Below are positions 9,346-17,898 of a stretch of 64,000 bases of DNA, piece by piece. The position numbers and the translations under genes are program-made. The DNA is taken from positions 124,001 through 188,000 of the forward strand of contig NZ_JAGHQP010000002.1 of assembly GCF_017744255.1 (NCBI RefSeq), in the 5' to 3' direction. Positions within the stretch are counted from its first letter, which is position 1, and each line of letters starts with the position of its first letter. This DNA comes from Brevundimonas sp. A19_0. GTDB lineage: Bacteria > Pseudomonadota > Alphaproteobacteria > Caulobacterales > Caulobacteraceae. Under the pieces are notes generated by a model. That model was not told the origin of the DNA and did no database searches. It saw only the letters and a program-made list of their open reading frames with translations.

Positions 9346-9645
9346 ATGACGGCGCAAGAAATGGCGCACGACGCTGAACCGGGCGGCCTGCCGCTGCCCA
9401 CCCCGGACATGGACGGCGACGCCCTGTTCAAACTGGGCCTGATGTATTCGGCCGGGCAGGGGGGCTGTCCCCTCGACCGGGTTTCGGCCCACATGATCTT
9501 CAATCTGGCGGCCATGAAGGGCTCGATCGAGGCCCGCGACTATCGGCGCGAGATGTCGATGGAGATGGACCGCGAAGAGATCAGCGAGGCCCAACGCGCC
9601 GCGCGCCGCTGGATCGACGCAGGCTCGGCCACTTTCGCCGCCTAG
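9346..9645 (+). CDS. Sel1-repeat-like small protein
   Basis: A 99-residue protein with a Sel1/TPR-like helix pair: DALFKLGLMYSAGQGGCPLDRVSAHMIFNLAAMKGSIEAR, followed by the charged helix EEISEAQRAARRW. I chose the ATG at 9346 because GGAGGG lies 7 nt upstream; a TTG 18 nt earlier is in frame but has no Shine-Dalgarno. Sel1 proteins are usually protein-interaction adaptors and no partner can be named. Its TAG stop shares the palindrome CTAG with the convergent polysaccharide export gene. Confidence 0.75.
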   Translation: MTAQEMAHDAEPGGLPLPTPDMDGDALFKLGLMYSAGQGGCPLDRVSAHMIFNLAAMKGSIEARDYRREMSMEMDREEISEAQRAARRWIDAGSATFAA

Positions 9646-10376
9646 AACTGCTGATACTGCCCGTTGATCGTGTAGTTGAACCCGATGGGCAGGGCGTTGC
9701 GGATCTGGGTGAAGAAGTTGGCCAGCTCGCCCAGGTTGGAGCGCGGTACGAACAGGATGTCGCCTCGCCGCAGGGCGACGATCTCGCCGCGCCGGGGCCG
9801 GAGGTCCAGCACCCGCATCATCCGGGTGCCGCCGGGCCCGCGCCGGATCAGGGCGACCTGGGTCGGCTTTGCGGTCGGCAGGAAGCCGCCCGCCTGAATA
9901 ATCGCCTGATAGGCATCGATGTCGCCGGCCATGTCATAGACCCCCGGCGTACGCACCTCTCCATCCACCCACACCTTCAGCGGCCCGGCCTGCTTCAGGG
10001 TCACCTCGACGACGGGTCGGATCAGTTCGCTCGACAGCGCGCCGCTGACCGCGGATTCCAGCTCGAACAGGGTGCGGTCCGCCGCCATCACCTGACCGAC
10101 GAGCGGCAGGGAGACCCGGCCATCGGGTCCGACGCGCACTGTCCGGGTCAACTCGGGCGCCGTCGGCGTCGCGACCTCGATCTCGTCTCCCGGATAGAGG
10201 ACGTACTCGGGCTCGGCGTCGGTCCAGTCGGCAAACGGAATGTCGGGGAAGCTGCTGGCCGACGCCGGTGCGACCCGCCCGTAGCCCGGTTGCGGCATGC
10301 GGCCGCCATTGCCGCCACAGGCCGAAAGCCCGAGCGCCGCGCCCAGCAGCAGCAGATGTCTGCGATCGACCGTCAT
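9642..10376 (-). CDS. hfsD: Polysaccharide export lipoprotein (Wza/HfsD-like)
   Basis: Outer-membrane polysaccharide export protein, 244 residues. The ATG at 10376 opens a lipoprotein signal (MTVDRRHLLLLGAALGLSAC) and is preceded by GGAACGGGACGGA. The Poly_export domain is clear: YVLYPGDEIEV...RTVRVGPDGRVSLPLVGQVMA, then an SLBB-like segment VWVDGEVRTPGVYDM with AIIQAGGF. Together with the divergent Wzz-type gene and the ATPase-like gene, this matches the Caulobacter holdfast export trio hfsD-hfsA-hfsB, but here hfsD is divergent from hfsA. A general capsule or EPS role is the alternative. Confidence 0.8.
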   Translation of the reverse strand: MTVDRRHLLLLGAALGLSACGGNGGRMPQPGYGRVAPASASSFPDIPFADWTDAEPEYVLYPGDEIEVATPTAPELTRTVRVGPDGRVSLPLVGQVMAADRTLFELESAVSGALSSELIRPVVEVTLKQAGPLKVWVDGEVRTPGVYDMAGDIDAYQAIIQAGGFLPTAKPTQVALIRRGPGGTRMMRVLDLRPRRGEIVALRRGDILFVPRSNLGELANFFTQIRNALPIGFNYTINGQYQQF

Positions 10377-10430
10377 TCCGTCCCGTTCCGACTCATTCTG
10401 ATCAGTTAGGACCACTGTCGGGGAACGTGG

Positions 10431-10445
10431 GTAACCGATGGTTAA
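10431..10445 (-). promoter_or_regulatory. CtrA-like site between hfsD and hfsA
   Basis: On the minus strand the 120-bp divergent spacer contains TTAACCAT (10438-10445), the CtrA half-site consensus of Caulobacterales. It lies in a short dyad with GTAACC (10431-10436). It is suitably placed to regulate either or both divergent export genes. Recognition rests on the short motif only. Confidence 0.35.
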
Positions 10446-10495
10446 CGCCGCCCCTTGAGGATCACCTGACCCTCTCGACAGGATTCTCCGTTCGT

Positions 10496-11938
10496 ATGCG
10501 TTCCTCCGCCACATATTCCGCCCGACCGCGGTACGACCTGGCGGACATTGTCGGCCTGTTGATCCGCCAGATCGGCGTAATGCTGCTGGTGTTCCTCGTC
10601 ATCGTCGCCCTCGGCACGGTGGCGGTCATGACCCTGAAAAAGACCTACACCGCCGAGGCCCGAATCTTCGCAGGCGTCGGTCAGGAATACGTCTATCAGC
10701 CGCGCGTAGGGCTGACCGAGCGGGGGCAGGCGCCGGATTCGGATGCCGTGACCCAATCCGAAGCCGCCATCCTCGACAGCCAGGAGGTCAAGCAACGAGT
10801 CGTGCGGACGCTCGGCCCGGCCGCCATTCTGGGGGACAAGGCCAGCGGCAGTCGCGCGGCCCAGGAGGCCCAGGCCATGAAGGCGCTCGCAGGTGGCCTG
10901 AAGATCGGGGTGTCACCCGGCAGTCCGGTCATCGCCGTCGGCTATGAAAGCGGCAATGCCCAGCGCTCGGCTACCGTTCTGAACGCCATCGTGGACGCCT
11001 ATCTGGCCTACCGGCGCGAGTTGTTCACCGACCGCAGCACCGATGCCAATCTGGCCCAGCAACAGGCGTTCGAGGACGATCTGGCGCGGGCTGATGCCGA
11101 GTATCAGGCCTTCCTGCGGTCCAATGACATCGGCGATTTCGCCGCCGCCAAGGCGAACTATGCGACCAGCTATCAGACGGTCTACAGCGACCGTCTGTCG
11201 ACCCAGGCCCTGCTGGACCAGACGGATCAGCGCTTGCGCACGCTCGAGGCGCAACTGGCGCAGACGCCTCCGGAAATCGCCCTGTCGCAGGATTTGAACG
11301 TCTCGGCCCAGGACCAGATTCTGCAGGCCCGCAACGAGCGCGAGGCCCTGTTGGCGCGCTATCTGCCCGACTCGCAGCCGGTCCGCGACATCGAGGCGCG
11401 GATTGCCCAGCTCGAGGCCTATGTCGCGGCCGGGGGCGGCGTGGGCGTCAAGGAAGTCCGCACCGGACCAAATCCCATCTGGACCGAGCTGGAGACCACC
11501 CGCGCCACGGTGCAGGCCGAGCGCGACTCGCTGCGGGCACGACTGGCCGCGCTGGACCGCCAGCTGGAACAGATCAAGGCGCGCCAATCGGACCTGATCG
11601 AGGTCGAATCGCAAAACACCACCCTGTCGAGTGAGCGCGAAGTTCTCTCGGCCAACATTCGAGAATTCCAGCAGCGCACGTCGCAGAGCCGCGCGGACAG
11701 CGCGCTGGTCCAGGCCGGCGCCGACAATGTGACGGTGATCGAGCGGGCTGTCGCGCCGACGACGGGCAAGAGCTTGAAGCTGCCGCTGCTGGCGCTGGTC
11801 ATCCTGTTCGCCGGCTTCACCGCCCTGTGCGTGGGTCTGGTCCGCATATTCTCGCGGCGCGACTTCGCCACTGCTGAAGTGGTCGGGCGTACCCTCGACA
11901 TGCCGGTACTGGCTGTCGCGCCGATGAAGGCCCGGTGA
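10496..11938 (+). CDS. hfsA: Polysaccharide chain-length / co-polymerase protein (Wzz/GumC, HfsA-like)
   Basis: Inner-membrane polysaccharide co-polymerase, 480 residues from the ATG at 10496. It has an N-terminal membrane helix (IGVMLLVFLVIVALGTVAVM), the Wzz periplasmic segment KKTYTAEARIFAG, a long coiled-coil stretch from about residue 180 to 400 rich in Ala/Gln/Glu/Arg, and a second helix (LPLLALVILFAGFTALCVGLV) near the C-terminus. The usual fused C-terminal tyrosine kinase is absent. A kinase-like protein is instead encoded separately 51 bp downstream. It probably spans the periplasm and contacts the Wza-like exporter. Confidence 0.82.
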   Translation: MRSSATYSARPRYDLADIVGLLIRQIGVMLLVFLVIVALGTVAVMTLKKTYTAEARIFAGVGQEYVYQPRVGLTERGQAPDSDAVTQSEAAILDSQEVKQRVVRTLGPAAILGDKASGSRAAQEAQAMKALAGGLKIGVSPGSPVIAVGYESGNAQRSATVLNAIVDAYLAYRRELFTDRSTDANLAQQQAFEDDLARADAEYQAFLRSNDIGDFAAAKANYATSYQTVYSDRLSTQALLDQTDQRLRTLEAQLAQTPPEIALSQDLNVSAQDQILQARNEREALLARYLPDSQPVRDIEARIAQLEAYVAAGGGVGVKEVRTGPNPIWTELETTRATVQAERDSLRARLAALDRQLEQIKARQSDLIEVESQNTTLSSEREVLSANIREFQQRTSQSRADSALVQAGADNVTVIERAVAPTTGKSLKLPLLALVILFAGFTALCVGLVRIFSRRDFATAEVVGRTLDMPVLAVAPMKAR

Positions 11939-11989
11939 GGCCGCGCGCATGGTAGCCTCGGGCGTGGTGAGGCGTGTGACACCGATTCG

Positions 11990-12691
11990 ATGATCGATTT
12001 GACGACCGAAATGGCAGAGCTGTGGGCCGCCCTGGGCCCCGGGCGCGGGCATCGCGGTCGCGTCGTGCTGTTCGTGTCGGCCCTGGCGGGTGAGGGGACC
12101 TCGACGGTCGCCCGGGAGTATGCCCGGCTGGCCGCTGTCCGTGCGCGCCGGCCGGTCTGGCTGATCGATGCGGACCTTCTGCAGCAGGACCAGATGAGCA
12201 TTATCGGGGGTGATCCGGAGCGCTTTGGCCAACTGGGGCGTCCGGCCCATGCCTCGCCCGACGGATCCAGCTTCTTTGCCATCACCCCGCCGCTGGTCGG
12301 CAAGGATGGGCAGCCCGTAGCTCCGGCCCGGCTTTTGACGGCGCGTCCGGCGCTGGGCGGGCGGCTGTGGGTGACCCGCTTCAATCAGGAGGTGCTGCGC
12401 TCCGGCCAGCGCGCCGAGGCGATCGACGATGGCCGCTACTGGGATGCCCTCAGGGGACATGCCGAGACCGTGGTGATCGATGCCCCCTCGGCGGATCGCA
12501 GCGACCTTGCCCTGATCCTCGCGCCGCTTGCGGATGTGACCGTGCTGGTGGTGGCGGGACAGGCGACCGAGGCGGCCGCTCCGGTGGCGCTGCGCGACGA
12601 GATCGAGGCTGTCGGCGGCAATATTGCGGGCGTGGTGGTCAATCGTTCCACCTATCGCGTGCCGCCGCTGTTGCGCCGGCTGACGGCCTAG
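11990..12691 (+). CDS. hfsB: Tyrosine-autokinase-like ATPase with degenerate P-loop (HfsB-like)
   Basis: A 233-residue CpsD/CapB-type (BY-kinase, ParA-like) fold. The expected Walker A appears as SALAGEGTSTVA: the invariant lysine is replaced by T37. A Walker A' type segment (PVWLIDADLL) and Walker B-like VVIDAPSADRSD are present. The C-terminus (STYRVPPLLRRLTA) has a single Tyr, not the tyrosine cluster of active BY-kinases. I infer a regulatory or structural partner of the HfsA-like protein, possibly without ATPase activity. Its TAG stop overlaps the convergent glycosyltransferase stop in a shared CTAG. Confidence 0.75.
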   Translation: MIDLTTEMAELWAALGPGRGHRGRVVLFVSALAGEGTSTVAREYARLAAVRARRPVWLIDADLLQQDQMSIIGGDPERFGQLGRPAHASPDGSSFFAITPPLVGKDGQPVAPARLLTARPALGGRLWVTRFNQEVLRSGQRAEAIDDGRYWDALRGHAETVVIDAPSADRSDLALILAPLADVTVLVVAGQATEAAAPVALRDEIEAVGGNIAGVVVNRSTYRVPPLLRRLTA

Positions 12692-13626
12692 GCGGCGGCC
12701 CGGTCCAGTCGCTGCAACTCGGCCGCGCCGTAGAAGCGCGGCTCCAGCCCCGGCATCCACAGCACCTTGCCCAGACCGCGGACGGCCCGATCTAAGACGC
12801 GGGCGCGCTCGGGCCGATGAAGGACCACCAGCGGCAGGGCCACCAGTCCCCAAGCGACCAGCTGGGCTGCGCCGACCGCCATCCATTTCGCCACGCCTAA
12901 CGGATCCTTGCGGCCCCAAGCGGCCTGCGACGGGCTCTGGCCATAGGCAAAGGCGCGCGACAGGGCATAGCTCAGGTTCGCCCGGTGTGCCGGGGCGACC
13001 TCGTCCACCCACGCGTCCGCCGACCAGCCGAACTGGCCGCCTCGCGCTTCCAGAGCGGCGAACAAGGCGTCGTCCTCTCCTCCCGAATGGTTCCAGCGGA
13101 CCTCGAACGGCGCGTCCCCGGGCAGGGCGGTGGCCCGTATCATCAGACTGTTGCCGCAGCCGAACGGATGATCGATCAGGCCATCTGCGGACGGCCCTTC
13201 GCGGCCGAAGAAGGTTTCGAGATAGGGGCGCAGGTCGTCAGGTGCCCCCGGGGCACTCCCCCGGATCGGACCGAATACGACGTCGGCGCCGGTCGAGGCC
13301 TGGCTGTCCAGCAGGCTGGCCAGCCAGCGGGGTGAGGCGATCTCGTCATCGTCCAGAAAGGCGATCAGGGGTGCTTGCGTCGCCGCCAGCCCCGCGTTGC
13401 GCGCCGACGCCACACCGGACCGCGGTTCGTGCACATAGATGACGGGCACGGGCGCATCGCTGAACCCGTCGACCACGGACCGGCTGCTGGGCTGGCGATC
13501 ATTGTCGACGACCACGATCTCGGACAGGCGGCCCCCAACCTGTTCCTGTGCCATCAGGGAGGCGAGGGCCGCGGCCAGTCCCTCGGGACGCCGCAGGGTG
13601 GGCACGAGGACGGCGACCCGCTCCAT
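12688..13626 (-). CDS. Family 2 glycosyltransferase
   Basis: A 312-residue GT-A fold glycosyltransferase. The start MERVAVLVPTLRRPEGLAAALASL matches the GT2 N-terminus. EIVVVDNDRQ and FLDDDEIASPRWL carry the nucleotide-sugar/metal (DxD-like) site, and HSGGEDDALF provides the ED base motif. A C-terminal hydrophobic segment (VAKWMAVGAAQLVAWGLVALPLVVL) suggests membrane association. It is the last gene of a four-gene minus-strand operon and its ATG overlaps the upstream stop by one base (TGATG). It adds a sugar to the lipid-linked polysaccharide repeat; the specificity is unknown. Confidence 0.85.
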   Translation of the reverse strand: MERVAVLVPTLRRPEGLAAALASLMAQEQVGGRLSEIVVVDNDRQPSSRSVVDGFSDAPVPVIYVHEPRSGVASARNAGLAATQAPLIAFLDDDEIASPRWLASLLDSQASTGADVVFGPIRGSAPGAPDDLRPYLETFFGREGPSADGLIDHPFGCGNSLMIRATALPGDAPFEVRWNHSGGEDDALFAALEARGGQFGWSADAWVDEVAPAHRANLSYALSRAFAYGQSPSQAAWGRKDPLGVAKWMAVGAAQLVAWGLVALPLVVLHRPERARVLDRAVRGLGKVLWMPGLEPRFYGAAELQRLDRAAA

Positions 13627-14561
13627 CAGACGGCCTCCGCATAGAGCGCGGCCCGGTAGAGCCTGAGCGCGAATGCCCGCGCCCCTGCCGGCAGCCAGTC
13701 CTGAAGCACGACGCTGCGGACCAGGCTTCTGAAGGCTCCCCGTGCCGGCAGCCGCCGGATCAGGCGCGCCGCCCGGTAGCTGGGATAGGTGGAGACGACC
13801 TCGGCATGAAGGGCGATGACCCGCGCGAAATTGTCGGCCGACTGTTCGTACTTGGCCATCAGGCTGGCCGTGGTGTCGAGGCCCATGTGGGTGGCGGGAA
13901 TGTCGACGTGCCGGACGGCGTGGTTCCGGGCCACGCGCATGGCCCATTCCACGTCCTCCCAGCCCCAGCCGGAAAAGGCGGGGTCGAAGGCTTCGGCTGC
14001 AAACACATCGCGCCGTACCAGCAGGTTCGAGGTGTAGACGTATTTCTCGGGCGCCTGCTCACGCGCCTCGACCGGCAGGCACTCCGACTTCAGGGCGATG
14101 GACCGGTGCACGGCGTAGCGGGCGTCGGTCGGGGCCTGCATGAGTGAGAAGCCGCCAAAGGCGACGGCGGGGTCCTCACGCTGGATCAGGGCAAGCCAGG
14201 CGGCAAGGAAGTCGGAGCGATCCGGCCGCATGTCGCTGTCCAGAAACAGCCAGCTGTTCCCCCGCGCCGCGGACGCCAGCCGGTTGCGGCCCCGCGAGCG
14301 ACCTTCATTGGCCGTCAGGGTGATCAGGCGAGCAGGGAGGCGGAGCGTTGCTACGCGCTGCTCCAGCGCGGCTGTCAGTTTCGCATCGCCGGTGCCGTCA
14401 TCCAGCAGCACGACCTCAGCCTGGCCGTTCAGGTCCGGGGCCTCGGCCTCCAGCCGGTTCAGAAGATCCGTGGGATCGTCGCGCAGGAACGGGATAAGCA
14501 CCGAGAGACGCGGGGTCGCACCGGCCCATGTCGGACTGTCCGTCCTACGGGCGCGGCTCAT
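13626..14561 (-). CDS. Family 2 glycosyltransferase with galactosyltransferase-like C-terminus
   Basis: A 311-residue GT2. After a short basic N-terminus comes LSVLIPFLRDDPTDLLNRL, then EVVLLDDGTGD. LFLDSDMRPD carries a D-x-D, and the SGWGWEDVEWAMRV motif resembles the C-terminal catalytic loop of chondroitin-polymerase and polypeptide-GalNAc transferase families. The ATG at 14561 overlaps the flippase stop (ATGA), so it is translationally coupled. It is probably the second sugar transferase for the holdfast-like polysaccharide, acting on the cytosolic face of the inner membrane. Confidence 0.85.
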   Translation of the reverse strand: MSRARRTDSPTWAGATPRLSVLIPFLRDDPTDLLNRLEAEAPDLNGQAEVVLLDDGTGDAKLTAALEQRVATLRLPARLITLTANEGRSRGRNRLASAARGNSWLFLDSDMRPDRSDFLAAWLALIQREDPAVAFGGFSLMQAPTDARYAVHRSIALKSECLPVEAREQAPEKYVYTSNLLVRRDVFAAEAFDPAFSGWGWEDVEWAMRVARNHAVRHVDIPATHMGLDTTASLMAKYEQSADNFARVIALHAEVVSTYPSYRAARLIRRLPARGAFRSLVRSVVLQDWLPAGARAFALRLYRAALYAEAV

Positions 14562-16009
14562 GCGGGGGCTCCCCGGGCCTTCAGGCGTCGCAAGCGCTCG
14601 CCCAGCACGTCCCGGATCCCGGCGGCGTTGAGGGTGACCACGACGGCGCCATACACAAGCGCGCCGACGCCGGCGTCCGTCATCAGTTCGAGGAAACCCC
14701 CTGTGCGCGGCAGGCGGGTGACCACGAGGGCCATGGCGCCCGAAGCCACGCCGATGCGGATCAGGCTGTCGACTGGAATGGGCAGGGCCACCACGCGCCG
14801 CCCGATCAGGATCACCGACGTCAGCCCGATGGCCAGACTGGCCGCCGTCGCCCAGGCCGCGCCCATGACCCCATGGGGCGGGATCAGGATGAGATTCAGC
14901 ACCACATTGCTTGCCGCCGGAATGGCCATGGTCACGAACAGCAGGCTGGTGCGCTTGCCGAGGGTGAAGGCCTGCCCGAAGTAATAGCTGGACAGACCCG
15001 ACATCAGGGCGGCCACGGCGATCCACGGTGTGATGGCCGCTGCGGCGCCGCGCAGGTCCTCGCCGATCATGAACTCCGCCATCGGCCGCGCCACCAAAGC
15101 CAGCCCCACCGCCGCCGGAATACCAATCAACAGGAAGGTCGAGGCCTGTTCGCGGGCGGCTTCCTTCAGACCGGCATGGCCGTGACGTTCCAGCGCCATC
15201 ACAAGCGCCGGTCCTCCTGCAGCGCCCAGCCAGATGAACAGCACATCCAGCGTCCGGTTCGCGAGGCTGTAGGCCGCGTGATAGGCGCCGGTCGCCGCTT
15301 CATCCATGAAGACGGCCAGCAGGATACGGTCGGTCGAGCCCAGAACCAGCGTCAGCGCCAGCGACACGGCAATCGGATAGCCATAGCGCGCATAGGACAA
15401 CAGACGCTTCGGATCGGCCCGGCCCCCGCGCGCGAACCTCAACTCGGCGGGCAGGACGAACGGCAGCAGGACCAGCGGCGCCAGCGCGAGCCCGATCAAC
15501 GGCGAGGCAGCCCCCGCGCCCAGGATCGCAAAGACGACGCCGAAACCCAGACCGCCGACGGCCGTGAAGATATCCATCCAGGCGGATTTGGCGACCTCGC
15601 CCGAGGCGCGGTACCGCTCCTGCACCAGCCGCGCGAGGCACCGGACCGGCACGCCGGCGACCCCGACCGCCACCGCGACCCGGAATGCCGTGTCCATCGG
15701 CCACAGCCAGATGGCCAGCCCCATGACCGGCAGGAAGATGAGGGTGAGGGCAAAGGTCGCCTGATAGAGGCCGGCGAAATGGTCGGCCAGCGACGGCCCC
15801 TCGCTTTCGGCCGCCCAGAACCGCGCCATGGCCGCCTCGATCCATGTGAAAACCGCCACGTGCGTCAGGCTGAAAACCGCATAGGCCACGGCGTAGCGGC
15901 CAAAGTCATCCGGGCTCAGCAGTCGCGTGAAGGCGACCAGCGTCAGAAAGCCGACCACTCCCTGGACGATATTGGCGGGCAGATAGCCCCAGACCCCGCG
16001 CCAGAACAT
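14558..16009 (-). CDS. hfsF: Lipid-linked oligosaccharide flippase (Wzx/HfsF-like)
   Basis: Polysaccharide flippase, 483 residues, with about 12-14 hydrophobic segments. It begins with the family-typical GYLPANIVQGVVGFLTLVAF followed by TRLLSPDDFGRYA, the hallmark of the MATE-like Wzx family. It would move the undecaprenyl-linked repeat unit across the inner membrane. It lies 6 bp downstream of the initiating transferase and overlaps the next glycosyltransferase. The HfsF assignment comes from context with hfsE/D/A/B-like genes. Confidence 0.85.
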   Translation of the reverse strand: MFWRGVWGYLPANIVQGVVGFLTLVAFTRLLSPDDFGRYAVAYAVFSLTHVAVFTWIEAAMARFWAAESEGPSLADHFAGLYQATFALTLIFLPVMGLAIWLWPMDTAFRVAVAVGVAGVPVRCLARLVQERYRASGEVAKSAWMDIFTAVGGLGFGVVFAILGAGAASPLIGLALAPLVLLPFVLPAELRFARGGRADPKRLLSYARYGYPIAVSLALTLVLGSTDRILLAVFMDEAATGAYHAAYSLANRTLDVLFIWLGAAGGPALVMALERHGHAGLKEAAREQASTFLLIGIPAAVGLALVARPMAEFMIGEDLRGAAAAITPWIAVAALMSGLSSYYFGQAFTLGKRTSLLFVTMAIPAASNVVLNLILIPPHGVMGAAWATAASLAIGLTSVILIGRRVVALPIPVDSLIRIGVASGAMALVVTRLPRTGGFLELMTDAGVGALVYGAVVVTLNAAGIRDVLGERLRRLKARGAPA

Positions 16010-16015
16010 CGCGCC

Positions 16016-17587
16016 CTACCGAACCGCCAGCCGGTCGCCCAGCAGGACGGGGACGGTGACCAGCATGATCCAGAGGTCCATCCAGAGCGACTGGCGCTCG
16101 ACATATTCCACGTCCAGCTGGACCCGTCGGCGGACGTCCTGAGCCGTATGCAGGGGCCCGCGAGAGCCATGAATGGCGGCCCAGCCGGTCATGCCCGGCT
16201 TGATCCGGTGCCGGTGGGCATAGTCGGCGACGAGACGCGCGGATTCGATCTGGCCGGTCTTCATGCCGATGGCGTGGGGGCGGGGGCCGACCAGGCTCAT
16301 CTCGCCCTTCAGCACATTCACCAGCTGGGGCAGTTCATCGAGGCTGGTGGAGCGCAGGAGCCGGCCGAGGCGGGTGATGCGATCGTCGTCGTGGGTCACC
16401 TGCCGGCTGGCCGTGGCGTCGGTGGCCTCCTGTTTCATGGTGCGGAATTTCCAGACCACGATCTCCTCGTGGTTGAAGCCGTGCCGGCGCTGGCGGAAGA
16501 AGGCGGGACCACGGCTGTCCAGCTTCACCAGCAGGGCAATGATCGCTATCACCGGCGCCAGCAGCACCAAGGCAAGCCCCCCGATAATCAGGTCCTGAAG
16601 CCGCTTGTTGAAGGCGCGGCGGTCATCGTCGATCTGGCCGTTCAGCCGTGACAGCCGCGAGCGCGCCAGACGCTCCATGGCGGCGGCCCGGAGACGTCCG
16701 TCTTCGGTATCGACCAGCAGGCTGACGGGATTGGGCAGGGCGGTCAGCCGCCGCGTCAGGTCGCGCACCCGCTCCTCGGCGCGGGGATCGATGGCCAGCA
16801 CGATGCGGTCGACATAGGGCAGGATGCGGTGCGCCATCAGCGCCTCGCTGTCCCCCAGGACCGGCACGCCCTCGACGGCCCTCGGCGAGCGCGCCATGCG
16901 ATCATCGAAGACGCCGATGATGTTGAGGTCGCGCCGCTGCATGGCTTCGCGGATCATCGACTCGGCGTGTCGGGTCGCGCCGACCAGCACGACGTTCGGC
17001 GTCAGGGCGCCGTTCTCCCGCATGCGCCGGATCAGCTCCAACCAGCACAGGTGCAGGCCATAGAGGGTGACGAGCGTCAGCGCCCCCCAGACCAGGATCA
17101 GGGTGAAGTGGATGTCGCCGAGCAGGGCACCGATGGTGAGGGCCAGAACGCCGCCAGCGGCCACCAGACCCGATACGGCCCCCAGGTGCAGGATGTCCGA
17201 TTGTGTCTGGCCGAACCGGTAGATGTCGATCGAGCGCATCAGTCCTAGGGTCACCGCCGCGCCCGTGATGACCGGCAGCACATCGGCCACGCGCGCGTCG
17301 CCGAGTCCCTCCGGCGTCAGCAGGAACAGGGCCAGCAGGGTCACGACCGCCACGCACAGCACGTCGATCGCATGGAAGTAGTGGACCGAGAGCCGCGCCC
17401 GCGCCCGCTCGCGGGCATTCAGCCAGACCCCCGGCCGGAACGGTCCCCGTCGATGTGTCGCCGCGTCGGCAGGGGGCGTCTCACCGCTCACCGCCGCGCG
17501 CGCCATGGCCTGCAGGCCCGCGGCATCCAGTGCGTCGGCGGCATCGGACGAGGGCTCGGGCACGGCGTTGGCAAGGCTGTTGGGCAT
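16016..17587 (-). CDS. hfsE: Undecaprenyl-phosphate sugar-1-phosphate transferase (HfsE-like)
   Basis: Initiating polyprenyl glycosylphosphotransferase, 523 residues from the ATG at 17587; an in-frame ATG at 17632 would add 15 and neither has a strong Shine-Dalgarno. Four hydrophobic N-terminal helices precede a CoA-binding-like domain (NVVLVGATRHAESMIREAM). Then a membrane hairpin (LIIGGLALVLLAPVIAIIALLV) leads into the catalytic domain: KLDSRGPAFFRQRRHG, VWKFRTM, RITRLGRLLRSTSLDELPQL and SLVGPRPHAI. It attaches the first sugar phosphate to undecaprenyl phosphate and heads the minus-strand polysaccharide operon. Confidence 0.9.
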   Translation of the reverse strand: MPNSLANAVPEPSSDAADALDAAGLQAMARAAVSGETPPADAATHRRGPFRPGVWLNARERARARLSVHYFHAIDVLCVAVVTLLALFLLTPEGLGDARVADVLPVITGAAVTLGLMRSIDIYRFGQTQSDILHLGAVSGLVAAGGVLALTIGALLGDIHFTLILVWGALTLVTLYGLHLCWLELIRRMRENGALTPNVVLVGATRHAESMIREAMQRRDLNIIGVFDDRMARSPRAVEGVPVLGDSEALMAHRILPYVDRIVLAIDPRAEERVRDLTRRLTALPNPVSLLVDTEDGRLRAAAMERLARSRLSRLNGQIDDDRRAFNKRLQDLIIGGLALVLLAPVIAIIALLVKLDSRGPAFFRQRRHGFNHEEIVVWKFRTMKQEATDATASRQVTHDDDRITRLGRLLRSTSLDELPQLVNVLKGEMSLVGPRPHAIGMKTGQIESARLVADYAHRHRIKPGMTGWAAIHGSRGPLHTAQDVRRRVQLDVEYVERQSLWMDLWIMLVTVPVLLGDRLAVR

Positions 17588-17725
17588 GCGTCGGGTCGGC
17601 TTTCGGAGAGGGTCATCCTCACCCCACCACATCCGGCTGACTGTCCCGTTAACGCAGGGGCTGCAATATCCCCTTCATCCCCCTGTTGCGCGTCCGCCCG
17701 CGCTCGGCTATCGACGGCGCCTGCC

Positions 17726-17817
17726 GGAGACGTGGCCGAGTGGCTGAAGGCAACGGTTTGCTAAATCGTCGTACCCTGTAAGGGGTACCGAGGGTTCGAA
17801 TCCCTCCGTCTCCGCCA
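17726..17817 (+). tRNA. tRNA-Ser (anticodon GCU)
   Basis: The acceptor stem GGAGACG pairs with CGTCTCC, followed by discriminator G and encoded CCA at 17815-17817. It has the D-arm GGCCGAGTGGCTGAAGGC, an anticodon loop with GCT between TTT and AAA, the long variable arm typical of serine tRNAs (ACCCTGTAAGGGGT) and a T-arm with GGTTCGAATCC. The 3' end of this gene is the attachment site of the adjacent island, and integration left the tRNA intact. Confidence 0.96.
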
Positions 17818-17819
17818 GA
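17799..17819 (+). repeat. Attachment site attL (tRNA-Ser 3' end)
   Basis: A 21-bp direct repeat running from the T-loop of tRNA-Ser through the CCA and two further bases. It matches 24785-24805 base for base. It marks the integrase-proximal island boundary. The integrase gene starts 80 bp further on. Confidence 0.9.
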
Positions 17820-17898
17820 ACCTTGCGTGGCAAGGAAATCCTCCAGAATCAGAGGCTTTGCGCGAGTGGGTGTTACATCTGGAGCAGATGAAGACCCA

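Noticed and set aside
10913..13012. 699-codon open frame on the - strand
   Set aside because: Antisense to hfsA and hfsB, which have clear families. No motif in the translation.
14528..16651. 707-codon open frame on the + strand
   Set aside because: It lies opposite the flippase and transferase genes. The translation is Gln/Arg/His-rich low complexity without domains, an artefact of GC-rich codon bias.
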